A stretch of 9,619 bases of DNA from assembly GCA_900556695.1 (NCBI GenBank), contig USQA01000032.1, positions 1 to 9,619 on the forward strand, given 5' to 3'. The stretch comes from an uncultured Clostridium sp. Lineage in GTDB: Bacteria > Bacillota > Clostridia > TANB77 > CAG-508. Under the pieces are notes generated by a model, which was given only the letters and a program-made list of their open reading frames with translations, had not been told where the DNA came from and did no database searches. The position numbers were made by a program, and so were the translations under genes. This document shows, piece by piece, positions 1 to 8,037 of this stretch; the first letter of the stretch is position 1, and each line of letters begins with the position of its first letter.

Positions 1-804
1 AACATGTCCACTCCTCCATAATATATCTCCTGGTTGTAATTTTACACTACCAACTTTACCTATGTACCCTGTATTACGATACTTTTCGGTAAAATTTGGT
101 ATAGTTTTATTAAAATATTTTTTATATAATCTAGCACAAAAACTAGAACAGTCAAAACTATACTTACCATTTCTATTTTGTTTTGAGTATGTATAATATT
201 TATGATCCTTGTCATCTGCGATTTCTATTGCCCTTGCTATTAATTTCTCCATTTTTTCTTTATTTTTACCTGTTAATGGTGTGTCTATGTTTGCAGTTGT
301 CCCATCTCCATCTCCCAATATACAATATTCATCAACACCTCTATCAAAATATCCTGTTTGAAACAAACGCCATTCTGATTTTCTTCTTTCTTCTAAGCCT
401 CTTAAATACTTTCCTTTTGATGTCACAGGTAAATTCATATGTTCTGTATATAATTTATGTGTATAATCCTCTTTTTTTCCATATTTATCATCTCTTTTCT
501 GTTCCCAATACTCTTTATAGGCTTGTTTAAATGTTTTAGTTTTTGTTGCTTTAAATGCTCCATAAACACCACAATTATATGATCTACTTACTAATGCATA
601 TATTTGATATTCAGTCAAATTCAAATCTTTAGCTTGAGATTTTACAGCGGAAATATCTCCGTTTATTTCTCTTTCTTCTATAGCATCAACAACATCAATT
701 GGAATTTTACTTCCTATTTCTGTAGAATATCCCAATTTTCTAAGTTCGGCTCCATGTGTTCCTATATCAACTCCATGTCCAACATCACTTCCTCCGACCT
801 CCAT
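1..804 (-). CDS. Conjugation peptidoglycan hydrolase, C-terminal part (rest of lysozyme domain plus NlpC/P60); runs off the left edge
   Basis: This is the +1-frame continuation of the gene above, open from about 906 to the left edge. The lysozyme part spans about 795-310: VGHGVDIGTHGAELRKLGYS, then LTEYQIYALVSRSYNCG, comparable to the T(I/V)GxGH and ALVSFxFNxG blocks of GH24 enzymes. A linker with GDGDGTTAN follows. From about 255 an NlpC/P60 endopeptidase domain begins (MEKLIARAIEIAD), with YSFDCSSFCARLY carrying the catalytic Cys (codon 150-148), then LQPGDILWRSGHV with the catalytic His (codon 6-4) right at the edge. The third catalytic residue lies outside. The first ATG after the frame junction region is at 804-802, but it has no ribosome binding site at a proper distance. 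A protein started there would lack the membrane anchor and the lysozyme Glu, so I read this as part of one interrupted gene, not a separate one. Coordinates use that ATG; the natural junction is near 795. Confidence 0.8.
   Translation of the reverse strand, partial: MEVGGSDVGHGVDIGTHGAELRKLGYSTEIGSKIPIDVVDAIEEREINGDISAVKSQAKDLNLTEYQIYALVSRSYNCGVYGAFKATKTKTFKQAYKEYWEQKRDDKYGKKEDYTHKLYTEHMNLPVTSKGKYLRGLEERRKSEWRLFQTGYFDRGVDEYCILGDGDGTTANIDTPLTGKNKEKMEKLIARAIEIADDKDHKYYTYSKQNRNGKYSFDCSSFCARLYKKYFNKTIPNFTEKYRNTGYIGKVGSVKLQPGDILWRSGHV
785..799 (-). other. Frame break inside the lysozyme domain
   Basis: The minus strand reads GGT CGG AGG AAG TGA in the upstream frame. Omitting the C at 796 gives GGT GGA GGA AGT GAT GTT GGA CAT, that is GGGSDVGH, which joins the two halves of the lysozyme domain with the usual spacing between DG and VGHG. 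The CGG at 796-794 is the only in-frame CGG I found in the operon, and the TGA is its only TGA stop (the others are TAA or TAG). Two GGAGG motifs (802-798 and 795-791) flank the point. The cause may be mutation, assembly error or programmed +1 shift. Confidence 0.8.
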
Positions 805-2575
805 CTGGTTGTACAATGTAAAACTTTCCTTCTTTTTTACCACCCTCATATGTATGTGTCCATCTTTTAAATTGTTCAAATCCACTTCCTGATGTTGCGT
901 CACTTCCTACATCTTTAAAATCGCTAGTATCATAAGAGGAAAAATCTAAATCTGTTTTATATGCTTTATTATTTGTATATCTATAATAAATATATTTCAT
1001 AGTATTAGCATAACTAGATACTTCTTCGTCTCTTTCTAATATATCTATAACCATATCTATTGAACTTAAAAACTCACTTTCAATATCATGTTCATCATCA
1101 TTTTTTCCCTCTTTCTTTATATATTTTACAAGCTCTCCTTTTTTGTCAAACTTTCCTTCACTATTTGCTTTTATCAAAGCTAAGAACTTGTCCGTATTAT
1201 CTACTAATTCCATATCAGAAGAGGTATATGTAGTTTCCTTTGTAGTTACTTGTGTTGTCATATTATGGTTTGTCATTTTCTTATATACTTTTGCATCTAT
1301 TTCTTTTATATTATCTTGTATTATAGTGTTATTTTTTGCTTCTATAATCTTTTGAATTATTTCATTTCGTTGTTCTTCTGTAATTGATTTATTCTTATCT
1401 ATAGTATACTCTTTTGGATCATTATCCATATCACCCTTATCTGGATTATCTTTATTTGAATCTTCTTTTGTCTTTTTAGTAATATCTGTAACTTCTCCCT
1501 TTGTAGTCCATGTATCAAGTAATGTAGTTTTTATTGATATTTCATTTTCTTCTACAGTTTGTGTAGTTGTTTTATATGGATCTTTTGTATAATCTTCATT
1601 CCATGTGATTTCTTGAAAATCTTCCCTATTAACAGCTTCAATTTGTGTATCTGTTTGCGCTTCTTCTCCTGCTGTACTTGCTGTATTCCAATCATAAGTT
1701 CCATTAGCTTTATAATCCATTTTAAAATATTCTTTATTAACTGTTTCTGTTTCTGTTGAAGAATCTAATATTGTTAGTTCTATTTTAGACTCTTTTCCTA
1801 ACTCTGCAACAGCTATACCAAATCCTTCATTTGAATACATATTTCCTAATAGTACAGGTAATTTATATGACATTGCATATTGTTCTGTTAAAGATTTTTG
1901 ATCTATTTTATATTCTGTTATTGAATAGTTTCCATCTGACGTTGTATTATCTTTCTCTTCTTCTTTATTAGCACATTCTACTTTTTCGCTAGATTTATTC
2001 CATGTAACTATAACAATATTATTATCATCATCCATAGAAAAATATTTTTTTGCGTCATTTAAATTACTTTCTGTCTTTCCTTCTCCTAACTTTGACTTAA
2101 AATCTCCATAATTAATATAGCTCATATAATCTGTAGTATCATTTCTTTTTAAATATATACATCCTTTAACCATATCATCTGTATAGTCTATTCCATCAAT
2201 ATATGGATACTGTGTAGCATAATATGCTTCTAATGATTTTTTTAATAGTTTATCAGTCAAATATGTCTCATCTATATCAATGTTATTTTCTTTCATTTTT
2301 TTCTTTATTTCTTTTATCATATCATCACTTACAATAACAGTAGGTTTATCTGATGTATTATCAAAATCAGAACTAAATAATGATGATGTTGCTTTTACAA
2401 CTGCATCTGCAGCATCCTTTATTGCACCTTCTATTATCATAAAACCACCAGCAACTACTATTATCCCCAATAATATTGGAGCAACAAATTTAAGTATTAT
2501 TTTTTTTGCATACTTCTTAGCTTTATTTTTTATTTCCTCTTTAGCTTGCTCTTTTAAATTATCTTTTATTCCCAT
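785..2575 (-). CDS. Conjugation peptidoglycan hydrolase, N-terminal part (membrane anchor and start of lysozyme domain; frame broken)
   Basis: This frame gives 596 residues before a TGA. A charged amphipathic start (Lys-rich, 5-27) leads to one membrane helix at about 28-48 (ILKFVAPILLGIIVVAGGFMII). Residues 65-500 are a Thr/Asp/Lys-rich outer region that I cannot assign. Residues 501-562 (EFLSSIDMVIDIL..., then MKYIYYRYT) resemble the region that precedes the lysozyme domain in clostridial conjugation hydrolases. At 563 a GH24/phage-lysozyme-like domain begins: FEQFKRWTHTYEGG with the likely catalytic Glu at 577, then KFYIVQPDGG. The reading frame then meets CGG-AGG-AAG-TGA, while the expected continuation (VGHGVDI) lies in the +1 frame. 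The full enzyme would sit outside the membrane and open the wall for the transfer channel, the role of VirB1, Tn916 Orf14 or CwlT. It is 22 bases after the VirB8-like gene. As written the product lacks most of its catalytic region. Confidence 0.85.
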   Translation of the reverse strand: MGIKDNLKEQAKEEIKNKAKKYAKKIILKFVAPILLGIIVVAGGFMIIEGAIKDAADAVVKATSSLFSSDFDNTSDKPTVIVSDDMIKEIKKKMKENNIDIDETYLTDKLLKKSLEAYYATQYPYIDGIDYTDDMVKGCIYLKRNDTTDYMSYINYGDFKSKLGEGKTESNLNDAKKYFSMDDDNNIVIVTWNKSSEKVECANKEEEKDNTTSDGNYSITEYKIDQKSLTEQYAMSYKLPVLLGNMYSNEGFGIAVAELGKESKIELTILDSSTETETVNKEYFKMDYKANGTYDWNTASTAGEEAQTDTQIEAVNREDFQEITWNEDYTKDPYKTTTQTVEENEISIKTTLLDTWTTKGEVTDITKKTKEDSNKDNPDKGDMDNDPKEYTIDKNKSITEEQRNEIIQKIIEAKNNTIIQDNIKEIDAKVYKKMTNHNMTTQVTTKETTYTSSDMELVDNTDKFLALIKANSEGKFDKKGELVKYIKKEGKNDDEHDIESEFLSSIDMVIDILERDEEVSSYANTMKYIYYRYTNNKAYKTDLDFSSYDTSDFKDVGSDATSGSGFEQFKRWTHTYEGGKKEGKFYIVQPDGGRRK

Positions 2576-2580
2576 GTTTT

Positions 2581-2585
2581 CCTCC
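2581..2585 (-). promoter_or_regulatory. Ribosome binding site that sets the start of the hydrolase
   Basis: GGAGG lies 5 bases before an ATG at 2575. The longer reading frame opens with a GTG at 2587, which overlaps this site (GTGGAGG) and has no site of its own, so ATG 2575 is preferred. Confidence 0.75.
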
Positions 2586-2597
2586 ACATCTATAACG

Positions 2598-3518
2598 TTA
2601 GAATTCTATGGTTATTTTACTTGTCTCTTCATTATTCTCATTATCTAATATTACTGAAGAAAATGTCAGTTTCTCATCTTTTATATTAGTATTATATTGT
2701 CTAATAAATTTCAATTTAATATTTTTTATAACACCTGCATTGAATCTAAAACTGTTAATTCCTGCTTCATAGTTTGAACAATTAATTTTTGTATCTTTAT
2801 TAGTTTCTATATATGTACTTGCAGTTGATTCTAAATTATCTAGTATTACTTGTTTATTGTTAAAGTTGCTTATTTTTAAGTTATATATTTCATAATCCTT
2901 ATAAATATCAACAGAATTTATTTCAAATTTTATATTATTTATTTCTTCTTGTATTTTCTTTTCAAATCTTCCAATATATCTATTAATATTAATTTTTTGT
3001 TTCTCTTCATCTATAGTTATATAATCTTCGTACTTTTTATCTTCTACATTTCCTGTTGTTATTGAATCTCCATAAAATTTAACTAAATATGTATATTTTT
3101 TGCCGTTTTCTATCCAACTTTGTATATCCACTTCTTTTTTTTCCTTAAATACTACATTTATATAGTTTTTGTTAAATTCTTCTATATTAGGATATAAATT
3201 TTCTTTACATTCTTCTGTTAGCAAATCATATGCTTGTTGAGCATCATTGTTACAAAAATCAACAAATTCCGTAATCAACTTATAATTTTCCTTTACTTTA
3301 TCATTACTAATCTTAGTATCTGTTATAATACTATCTTTAGACTTTCTTTCTTGTCGCGTCAAATTATTATTGCTTTCTGTAGATTTTTGAGTACCTTTTA
3401 TACTAATATTATTTAGTACCTTTATTAACAATAATACAAATATTATTGCAGCAATTGCCCAAATAATCATTCTTCTATTTTTATTTATAAATCTAATAAT
3501 CTTATTGTCATGAAACAT
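2598..3518 (-). CDS. Single-pass membrane protein, possible VirB8-like scaffold
   Basis: This 306-residue protein has a basic N-terminus, one membrane helix at about residues 17-35 (MIIWAIAAIIFVLLLIKVL), a polar linker to about residue 75, and an outer domain. The outer domain begins with a helical block (ENYKLITEFVDFCNNDAQQAYDLL is split here by residue range 77-100), continues with ECKENLYPNIEEF and alternates strands up to the end (KITIEF). A helix pair followed by a curved sheet, with the phrase 'AYDLLTEECKENLYP', is reminiscent of NTF2-like domains, the fold of VirB8 and TcpC scaffold proteins. This is inference from pattern and position, and no diagnostic motif is present. The start at 3518 is backed by AGGAG (3530-3526) lying in the last codons of the VirB6-like gene, which stops 3 bases upstream, so the two are probably translationally coupled. 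Confidence 0.75.
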   Translation of the reverse strand: MFHDNKIIRFINKNRRMIIWAIAAIIFVLLLIKVLNNISIKGTQKSTESNNNLTRQERKSKDSIITDTKISNDKVKENYKLITEFVDFCNNDAQQAYDLLTEECKENLYPNIEEFNKNYINVVFKEKKEVDIQSWIENGKKYTYLVKFYGDSITTGNVEDKKYEDYITIDEEKQKININRYIGRFEKKIQEEINNIKFEINSVDIYKDYEIYNLKISNFNNKQVILDNLESTASTYIETNKDTKINCSNYEAGINSFRFNAGVIKNIKLKFIRQYNTNIKDEKLTFSSVILDNENNEETSKITIEF

Positions 3519-3521
3519 AAC

Positions 3522-6053
3522 CTATCTCCTATTTCTCTTTCTATAATTCATTTTATCTTTTTGTCTCTTTTTAACCTCTGCCATATATTCATTTCCTGAC
3601 ATTATTTGTTTTGTTAATTGTTCTTGTTGTCTTTCATTTAAATTTCCTCCGTATTCTTTTACAACTGCTGCTGTTCTATTTTCTATTGCTTTTCTCTTCT
3701 TTTCATCTGCAAAGTCTGCTGCTTTATATCCTTCTTCACTCATCATTTTAGCTGAAATTCCAGCAAGCTGATGTGCTTGTGCTGTATCCATATTATTATC
3801 TTCTTTGTATATTTTTTCAAGTTCCATAGCTTTCAATATTTCGTCATTATCTTTAGCTCCCATTTGATTAAAGTCTGCTGCATTTGCCATAATCTCTTTC
3901 ATTTCAGCCCTTGATGCTCCTGTCTTTTGTTCAAAGAACTCTACATTTGAAGAATCTTTCATGTAATCTTTCATTTGATTCTTTTCTTCTCTTTCTAATT
4001 GTTGCTCGTAAGCATACTGTTGACCATATAAAGCTTCATTTTTAAAATTAGTTCCAGCATCTAATGTATTTCTACTTACTGTTCTTATTTTCCTTGCTGC
4101 AGAAATTGCTCCATCTACAGATTTTCCTCCAAGTTGATTTCCTTTAGTTGCTCCAGCAACCATTCCAGAAAATGCCATTCCTGGATTTCCAGTTAATGAT
4201 CCAGCTACCAATCCAGCACTTGCTCCTAAAACTCCTCCTCCAATTCTAGCTGCTGTCTTCGCAGTGAATCTTGCTGCTTTACCTAAATTCTTTGGTTTTG
4301 TAATCTTCTTAACTGCATGTTTTCCAAGTCTACCAGCTTTACTCAATGCAGATAATCTTGGTGGTTGATTGTTATCTATTCCAGAATTATTACCATTACC
4401 ATAAGCTGGAGAATTTAAATATGCATTTAATTCAGCATTTTGATTATTATCTAGTTGTCTCCTCATTTCACTATCATTTTGTAATGCTCTTTGTTGTTCA
4501 TACAATAATTCATTAGCTGAATTATCTCGTGGCATACTCATTTCTTCGTCACTGGCAGCAGATGCCCCAGCGGCAGCTCCAGCTGCAGCAGCTCCAGAAT
4601 CTAACATTCCATCATCTAAATGAGCCATATTTTCTGCATTTATACTTTCAAAATTATAGTCTTTCGTTCTAGTTTTTTGAGGGATTGTTGCGTTGTTATT
4701 ACCATTATTGCCTGCAGAACCATTAAGACTATTTCTTGCTCCTTTTACAACATTCTTTGCTCCGCCTGTTAATTTATTTGCCATTGCTGTTGCAAATGCT
4801 GGAGCAGCCATTCCAGCAAATCCAGGTGCAGTCCTACTATTCATACCAAACATTTCTTTAAGTAATTTCTCTGCTGGTTTCATACAAGCCATTACAACAA
4901 TTGCATAAATTAAATTTGTTTTTACTAAATCTATTGCTGATCCAACCAACAATGACCATAATATCAAATGAAATACTTGAATCAAAGCATTGTATATGTA
5001 TTCTTTTAACCAAAAATTAAACGCTTGCGCTTTTCCATCACTCATTTTGTCAAGTGGATATGTCATTGCAACAAATGGTGCTATAACAGTTAAGAAAGCA
5101 ACTGTTATCATCCTCTTAATATATACAACACAGAATACTACTGTATAAAAAATTATAAATAAATATATAACCATATATCCAAAAGATTGAGAAACATCAT
5201 GTAAACCACAATATAATCTAACATATGATGTTAAATTACCAACAGTTGTTACCTCATCTCCTTTTTTTATTCCGTAGTCAGTACCTGTGGTATTTATATC
5301 CTCATCTGTGCTATCTTCTGTTGCTTCTAATATTAACTCCTTTGAACTATCACGAGGGTCAACCAGCTTAATTGACCCAACAGTATTTTTTGATACCATT
5401 TCCGTTATTAATTCTGTAACTTTTAATGTAAAAGCCATAATATAATGTAACATAAATAAAAGACAAATACCTACAATCCAATCAATTAACATTTGTTTAT
5501 ATTTAGCCTTATCTTGAGCTGCACTTGAAATTATTATTTTTATACCTACATAAATCAAGATTGAAAGCATTGCAACTAAAGAAAGGTTTCTTATAGCTAC
5601 ATACCAACCAGAAATGGTTTTCCTCAATGCTTCAATCGAACTTGTAGTATCATCACTTTTAACTTCATAATCATCAGGATTCAATTTACTAATAAAATTT
5701 ATATTAAAAAGTTCTACTTTATTTGCAAAAATCATTTCCGGACTTAATTTAATAACAGGATATGTTATTACCCCATCACTATCTGTACCATCCCACATAT
5801 TATAGTCTTCATCTTCATTTTTCCATTTGCAAAGATCTTCAAGAATTACATCTGTCCATTTACCATAAAAGCAAAGTTCTAACATATGTGTTGCTGTATC
5901 TCCAACTGCTAATACTAAAGCTTTTATTGGACTAAATAAAACTCCTCCTACATCAGCATTTGAAACATGTGTAGGTGCAATAAAGTTAAACATTAATAAA
6001 CATATTAATACTATTGCTATCTTTTGTGTTATTTTGTTAGCTTTAATTTTCAT
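3522..6053 (-). CDS. VirB6/TrbL-like polytopic channel protein with a long soluble tail
   Basis: This is an 843-residue membrane protein. Residues 1-33 look like a signal peptide or first membrane helix (Lys-rich start, core IAIVLICLLMFNFIA, possible cleavage after SNA at 31-33). A short outer region with several Cys and Trp residues follows. Membrane segments lie at about 152-176, 190-212, 288-312, 314-334, 353-377 and 380-391. This pattern and its position after VirB4 fit the VirB6/TrbL group that forms the inner-membrane channel. After residue 400 the protein is mostly hydrophilic: a Gly/Asn-rich stretch (430-455), an Ala/Gly tract (486-501), a Gln/Asn-rich part (518-562), a basic patch (570-600), a glycine-rich hydrophobic stretch (605-643), then a charged helical region with many Gln, Lys and Glu residues up to a basic end (RKRNRR). 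AGGAGG lies 6 bases before the ATG. The tail makes it much larger than classical VirB6 (about 300 residues). Gene certain, family likely. Confidence 0.82.
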   Translation of the reverse strand: MKIKANKITQKIAIVLICLLMFNFIAPTHVSNADVGGVLFSPIKALVLAVGDTATHMLELCFYGKWTDVILEDLCKWKNEDEDYNMWDGTDSDGVITYPVIKLSPEMIFANKVELFNINFISKLNPDDYEVKSDDTTSSIEALRKTISGWYVAIRNLSLVAMLSILIYVGIKIIISSAAQDKAKYKQMLIDWIVGICLLFMLHYIMAFTLKVTELITEMVSKNTVGSIKLVDPRDSSKELILEATEDSTDEDINTTGTDYGIKKGDEVTTVGNLTSYVRLYCGLHDVSQSFGYMVIYLFIIFYTVVFCVVYIKRMITVAFLTVIAPFVAMTYPLDKMSDGKAQAFNFWLKEYIYNALIQVFHLILWSLLVGSAIDLVKTNLIYAIVVMACMKPAEKLLKEMFGMNSRTAPGFAGMAAPAFATAMANKLTGGAKNVVKGARNSLNGSAGNNGNNNATIPQKTRTKDYNFESINAENMAHLDDGMLDSGAAAAGAAAGASAASDEEMSMPRDNSANELLYEQQRALQNDSEMRRQLDNNQNAELNAYLNSPAYGNGNNSGIDNNQPPRLSALSKAGRLGKHAVKKITKPKNLGKAARFTAKTAARIGGGVLGASAGLVAGSLTGNPGMAFSGMVAGATKGNQLGGKSVDGAISAARKIRTVSRNTLDAGTNFKNEALYGQQYAYEQQLEREEKNQMKDYMKDSSNVEFFEQKTGASRAEMKEIMANAADFNQMGAKDNDEILKAMELEKIYKEDNNMDTAQAHQLAGISAKMMSEEGYKAADFADEKKRKAIENRTAAVVKEYGGNLNERQQEQLTKQIMSGNEYMAEVKKRQKDKMNYRKRNRR
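4551..4598 (-). other. Ala/Gly low-complexity tract within the VirB6-like tail
   Basis: Residues 486-501 of the VirB6-like protein are almost only Ala, Gly and Ser (SGAAAAGAAAGASAAS), encoded by a locally GC-richer run of GCT/GCA/GCC/GGA codons in otherwise AT-rich DNA. It probably acts as a flexible linker between the Asn-rich part and the Gln-rich part of the tail. The repeated gcagc/gctgc units could allow length variation. Confidence 0.6.
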
Positions 6054-6078
6054 CTTTTTCCTCCTTTATTGCTTTTTG

Positions 6079-8037
6079 TTATTTTTTGTTCATCTCAACT
6101 AATTTATTTAAATTTGTTTCTACGAATTCAAACTCTTTTTTAGTTGGTTTTATTTGTAAAATAGCTGTATCTGACCCTACTTTTAGTAAACCTTCACCTT
6201 TTAAACATGTTATTAAAAATCCAGCCTCTCCTTCACTTAATTTAAATACTTCTTTTAGATATTGTATTTCTGCTTTGTCTTGCGCTAAAAATAATTTTGT
6301 ATCAGAAGATGTAAGTACAGCTTGTGCTTCTGGTTTTTCATAAAAATCTTGAAATCTTTGAGATATAATAGCAAGTGATACGTTTCTTTTTCTAGCACGT
6401 CTTGCCATTGTATTTAAAAAGTCAACAGCTTCAGGATATGGAAGTAACATCCACGCCTCATCAACAATAACTCTTTTCTTTCTTGCTTTACCTCTGTCTT
6501 CACTATTCTTTTTAACATATTTTTCCCAAATCCAAGAAAGTAAAATTTGTTGTGCAAGAGGTCTAGCAAACCTTTCTTCTAATTGTGATATATCCAAATT
6601 AATAAATGGCGCTCCGTCTAATAATTCAAATGTAGATTGTCCATCAAAATAAGCCATTTGTCCATCATACTCTCTTATATATTGTTTCATAACTTTTACT
6701 AAATAACTATAATGAAAATTATAATCCGGATTAGTATTTTCTCTTGCCTTTATCATAATTCTTCTATACCAAGAACCTATTGTTGGCATCGCTTTTCTTC
6801 TTTTGAATAATTGTCCACTTGCACTATCTCCTGATGCTTCATATAAACTTTCAGGATTATTTCTTATTCCAAGACTAGCATACTCTTCCGCAACTGACTC
6901 TGATATAATTTGTTTTGTTATCTCATTTACTTCTTTACTTCTAGTTGATCCTCTCGCCATAGTAAGTAACGCTTGTGTTACGTCCTCAACCTTGTTTTCT
7001 ATATTTAAAACTTGTCTTTCCCTTCCAGTTATTTCATCTTTTACAACTTCAGTTTCTACATCAAAAACATTTATAACTGTTGAAGAGTTTGGACTTAAAA
7101 CAACATTTATTCCACCTAAGCTTTCCGCCACAATTCTATATTCACCTTCGGCATCTAAAGCTAAACTTTCTATTCCCATAAGTACTGATGATCTAGAAAT
7201 TAAAGTTTTCATTGTAACAGATTTTCCAGCTCCTGACTTAGCAAATATAACCATATTGTAATTTGTAAGACTAGGATGAAAATTATCAAACAAAATTGGG
7301 GTACCTGTTTGCTTATTAAAACCTAACGGAACACCTGTTGAATGTCCAACTTCAGATGTAGTAAAAGGGAATACTGTAGCCATTGATCTTCTATCAAAAG
7401 CATGGATTTTTTTTATTTTATCATCCATCAATGGTAAATTAGATTTAAATGCATCTTCTTGCATTCCCCAAGCACTTTTTATTTCTACTAATGATTTTGA
7501 CATTTCTGCTGTTAATAATTTAGTATATTTTTCTAGTTCTTCTAAATTATATGCAAATAATGTAGAAACAACTGAAGCTTCAAACATTTTATTAAACCCT
7601 GCTGCAATTTCATCTCTTAATGCTTCTGCTTCCATTCTTTTCTGCCCTAATTGACTTTCTCTATTTATATTTCCTCTATCTGCAGCAACAATTCTTTCTG
7701 TTTCAAGCTCATTAATAACTCTATTTAATTCATTTTGAGATCTTGATTCTTGAATTGGATTTATAAATATTGATGTATTAATATCTCCAAACAAATACAT
7801 ATCTCTAAATATCTCTGGGAATGTACAAACTCTTGGTAAAACTGAAACATAAAAACTTTTTGCATATTTACTAGTATTTGAAATTATTTTTAAATGTGTT
7901 ATATCTCTAGCATCTATGCCATCGGGAGCAATTAATTCTTTTATTGTTTTTCTTTTCAAGAAATTAGTTTTTCTTTCTTCATTTTCGAATTGATTTTGAA
8001 ACTCATTTTGAGTTACTTTTTTATTTTTCTTGAACAT
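6079..8037 (-). CDS. virB4: VirB4 family type IV secretion ATPase
   Basis: This 652-residue VirB4/TrsE-type ATPase powers assembly of the conjugation channel and substrate transport at the inner face of the membrane. The N-terminal domain (about residues 30-230) begins LIAPDGIDARD and contains YAKSFYVSVLPR, typical of the Firmicute form. The RecA-like motor domain follows: Walker A AKSGAGKS at 266-273, DAEGEY at 295-300, Walker B RVIVDEAW at 522-529 with the acidic pair at 526-527, and the later conserved block ARRARKRN...IISQR at about 545-561. The motor looks intact. The track-length ORF opens at 8064, but the ribosome binding site favours 8037. It overlaps the TraC-like gene by 17 bases and is followed 25 bases later by the VirB6-like gene. 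The length suits the shorter Firmicute VirB4 group. The coupling protein VirD4 has a similar fold, but the N-terminal domain and the lack of membrane segments favour VirB4. Confidence 0.95.
   Translation of the reverse strand: MFKKNKKVTQNEFQNQFENEERKTNFLKRKTIKELIAPDGIDARDITHLKIISNTSKYAKSFYVSVLPRVCTFPEIFRDMYLFGDINTSIFINPIQESRSQNELNRVINELETERIVAADRGNINRESQLGQKRMEAEALRDEIAAGFNKMFEASVVSTLFAYNLEELEKYTKLLTAEMSKSLVEIKSAWGMQEDAFKSNLPLMDDKIKKIHAFDRRSMATVFPFTTSEVGHSTGVPLGFNKQTGTPILFDNFHPSLTNYNMVIFAKSGAGKSVTMKTLISRSSVLMGIESLALDAEGEYRIVAESLGGINVVLSPNSSTVINVFDVETEVVKDEITGRERQVLNIENKVEDVTQALLTMARGSTRSKEVNEITKQIISESVAEEYASLGIRNNPESLYEASGDSASGQLFKRRKAMPTIGSWYRRIMIKARENTNPDYNFHYSYLVKVMKQYIREYDGQMAYFDGQSTFELLDGAPFINLDISQLEERFARPLAQQILLSWIWEKYVKKNSEDRGKARKKRVIVDEAWMLLPYPEAVDFLNTMARRARKRNVSLAIISQRFQDFYEKPEAQAVLTSSDTKLFLAQDKAEIQYLKEVFKLSEGEAGFLITCLKGEGLLKVGSDTAILQIKPTKKEFEFVETNLNKLVEMNKK

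Noticed and set aside
183..530. Plus-strand open frames here and at 604-870, 1143-1355, 1559-1759, 2280-2648, 3234-3416, 4693-4908, 6086-6343, 6803-7261 and 8849-9037
   Set aside because: All lie opposite well-supported minus-strand genes, have Phe/Leu/Ile-rich or erratic composition expected of antisense AT-rich DNA, and lack convincing ribosome binding sites or recognisable domains.
785..787. TGA read as Trp (recoded genetic code) to extend the hydrolase
   Set aside because: Reading through TGA in the same frame soon meets a TAG and does not give the lysozyme residues, which are clearly in the +1 frame. TGG is used normally for Trp.
1..804. An independent gene for a cytoplasmic lysozyme/NlpC enzyme
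   Set aside because: The available ATG has no properly placed ribosome binding site, and the product would lack the anchor and the catalytic Glu. A broken single gene explains the data better.
827..840. The A-rich run (aaaaaag) as the place of the frameshift
   Set aside because: The residues after it in the upstream frame (KFYIVQPDGG) fit the lysozyme pattern, so the frame is still correct until about 797.
4551..4598. The GC-richer patch as a sign of inserted foreign DNA
   Set aside because: It is short, in frame and fully explained by Ala/Gly codons of a linker.
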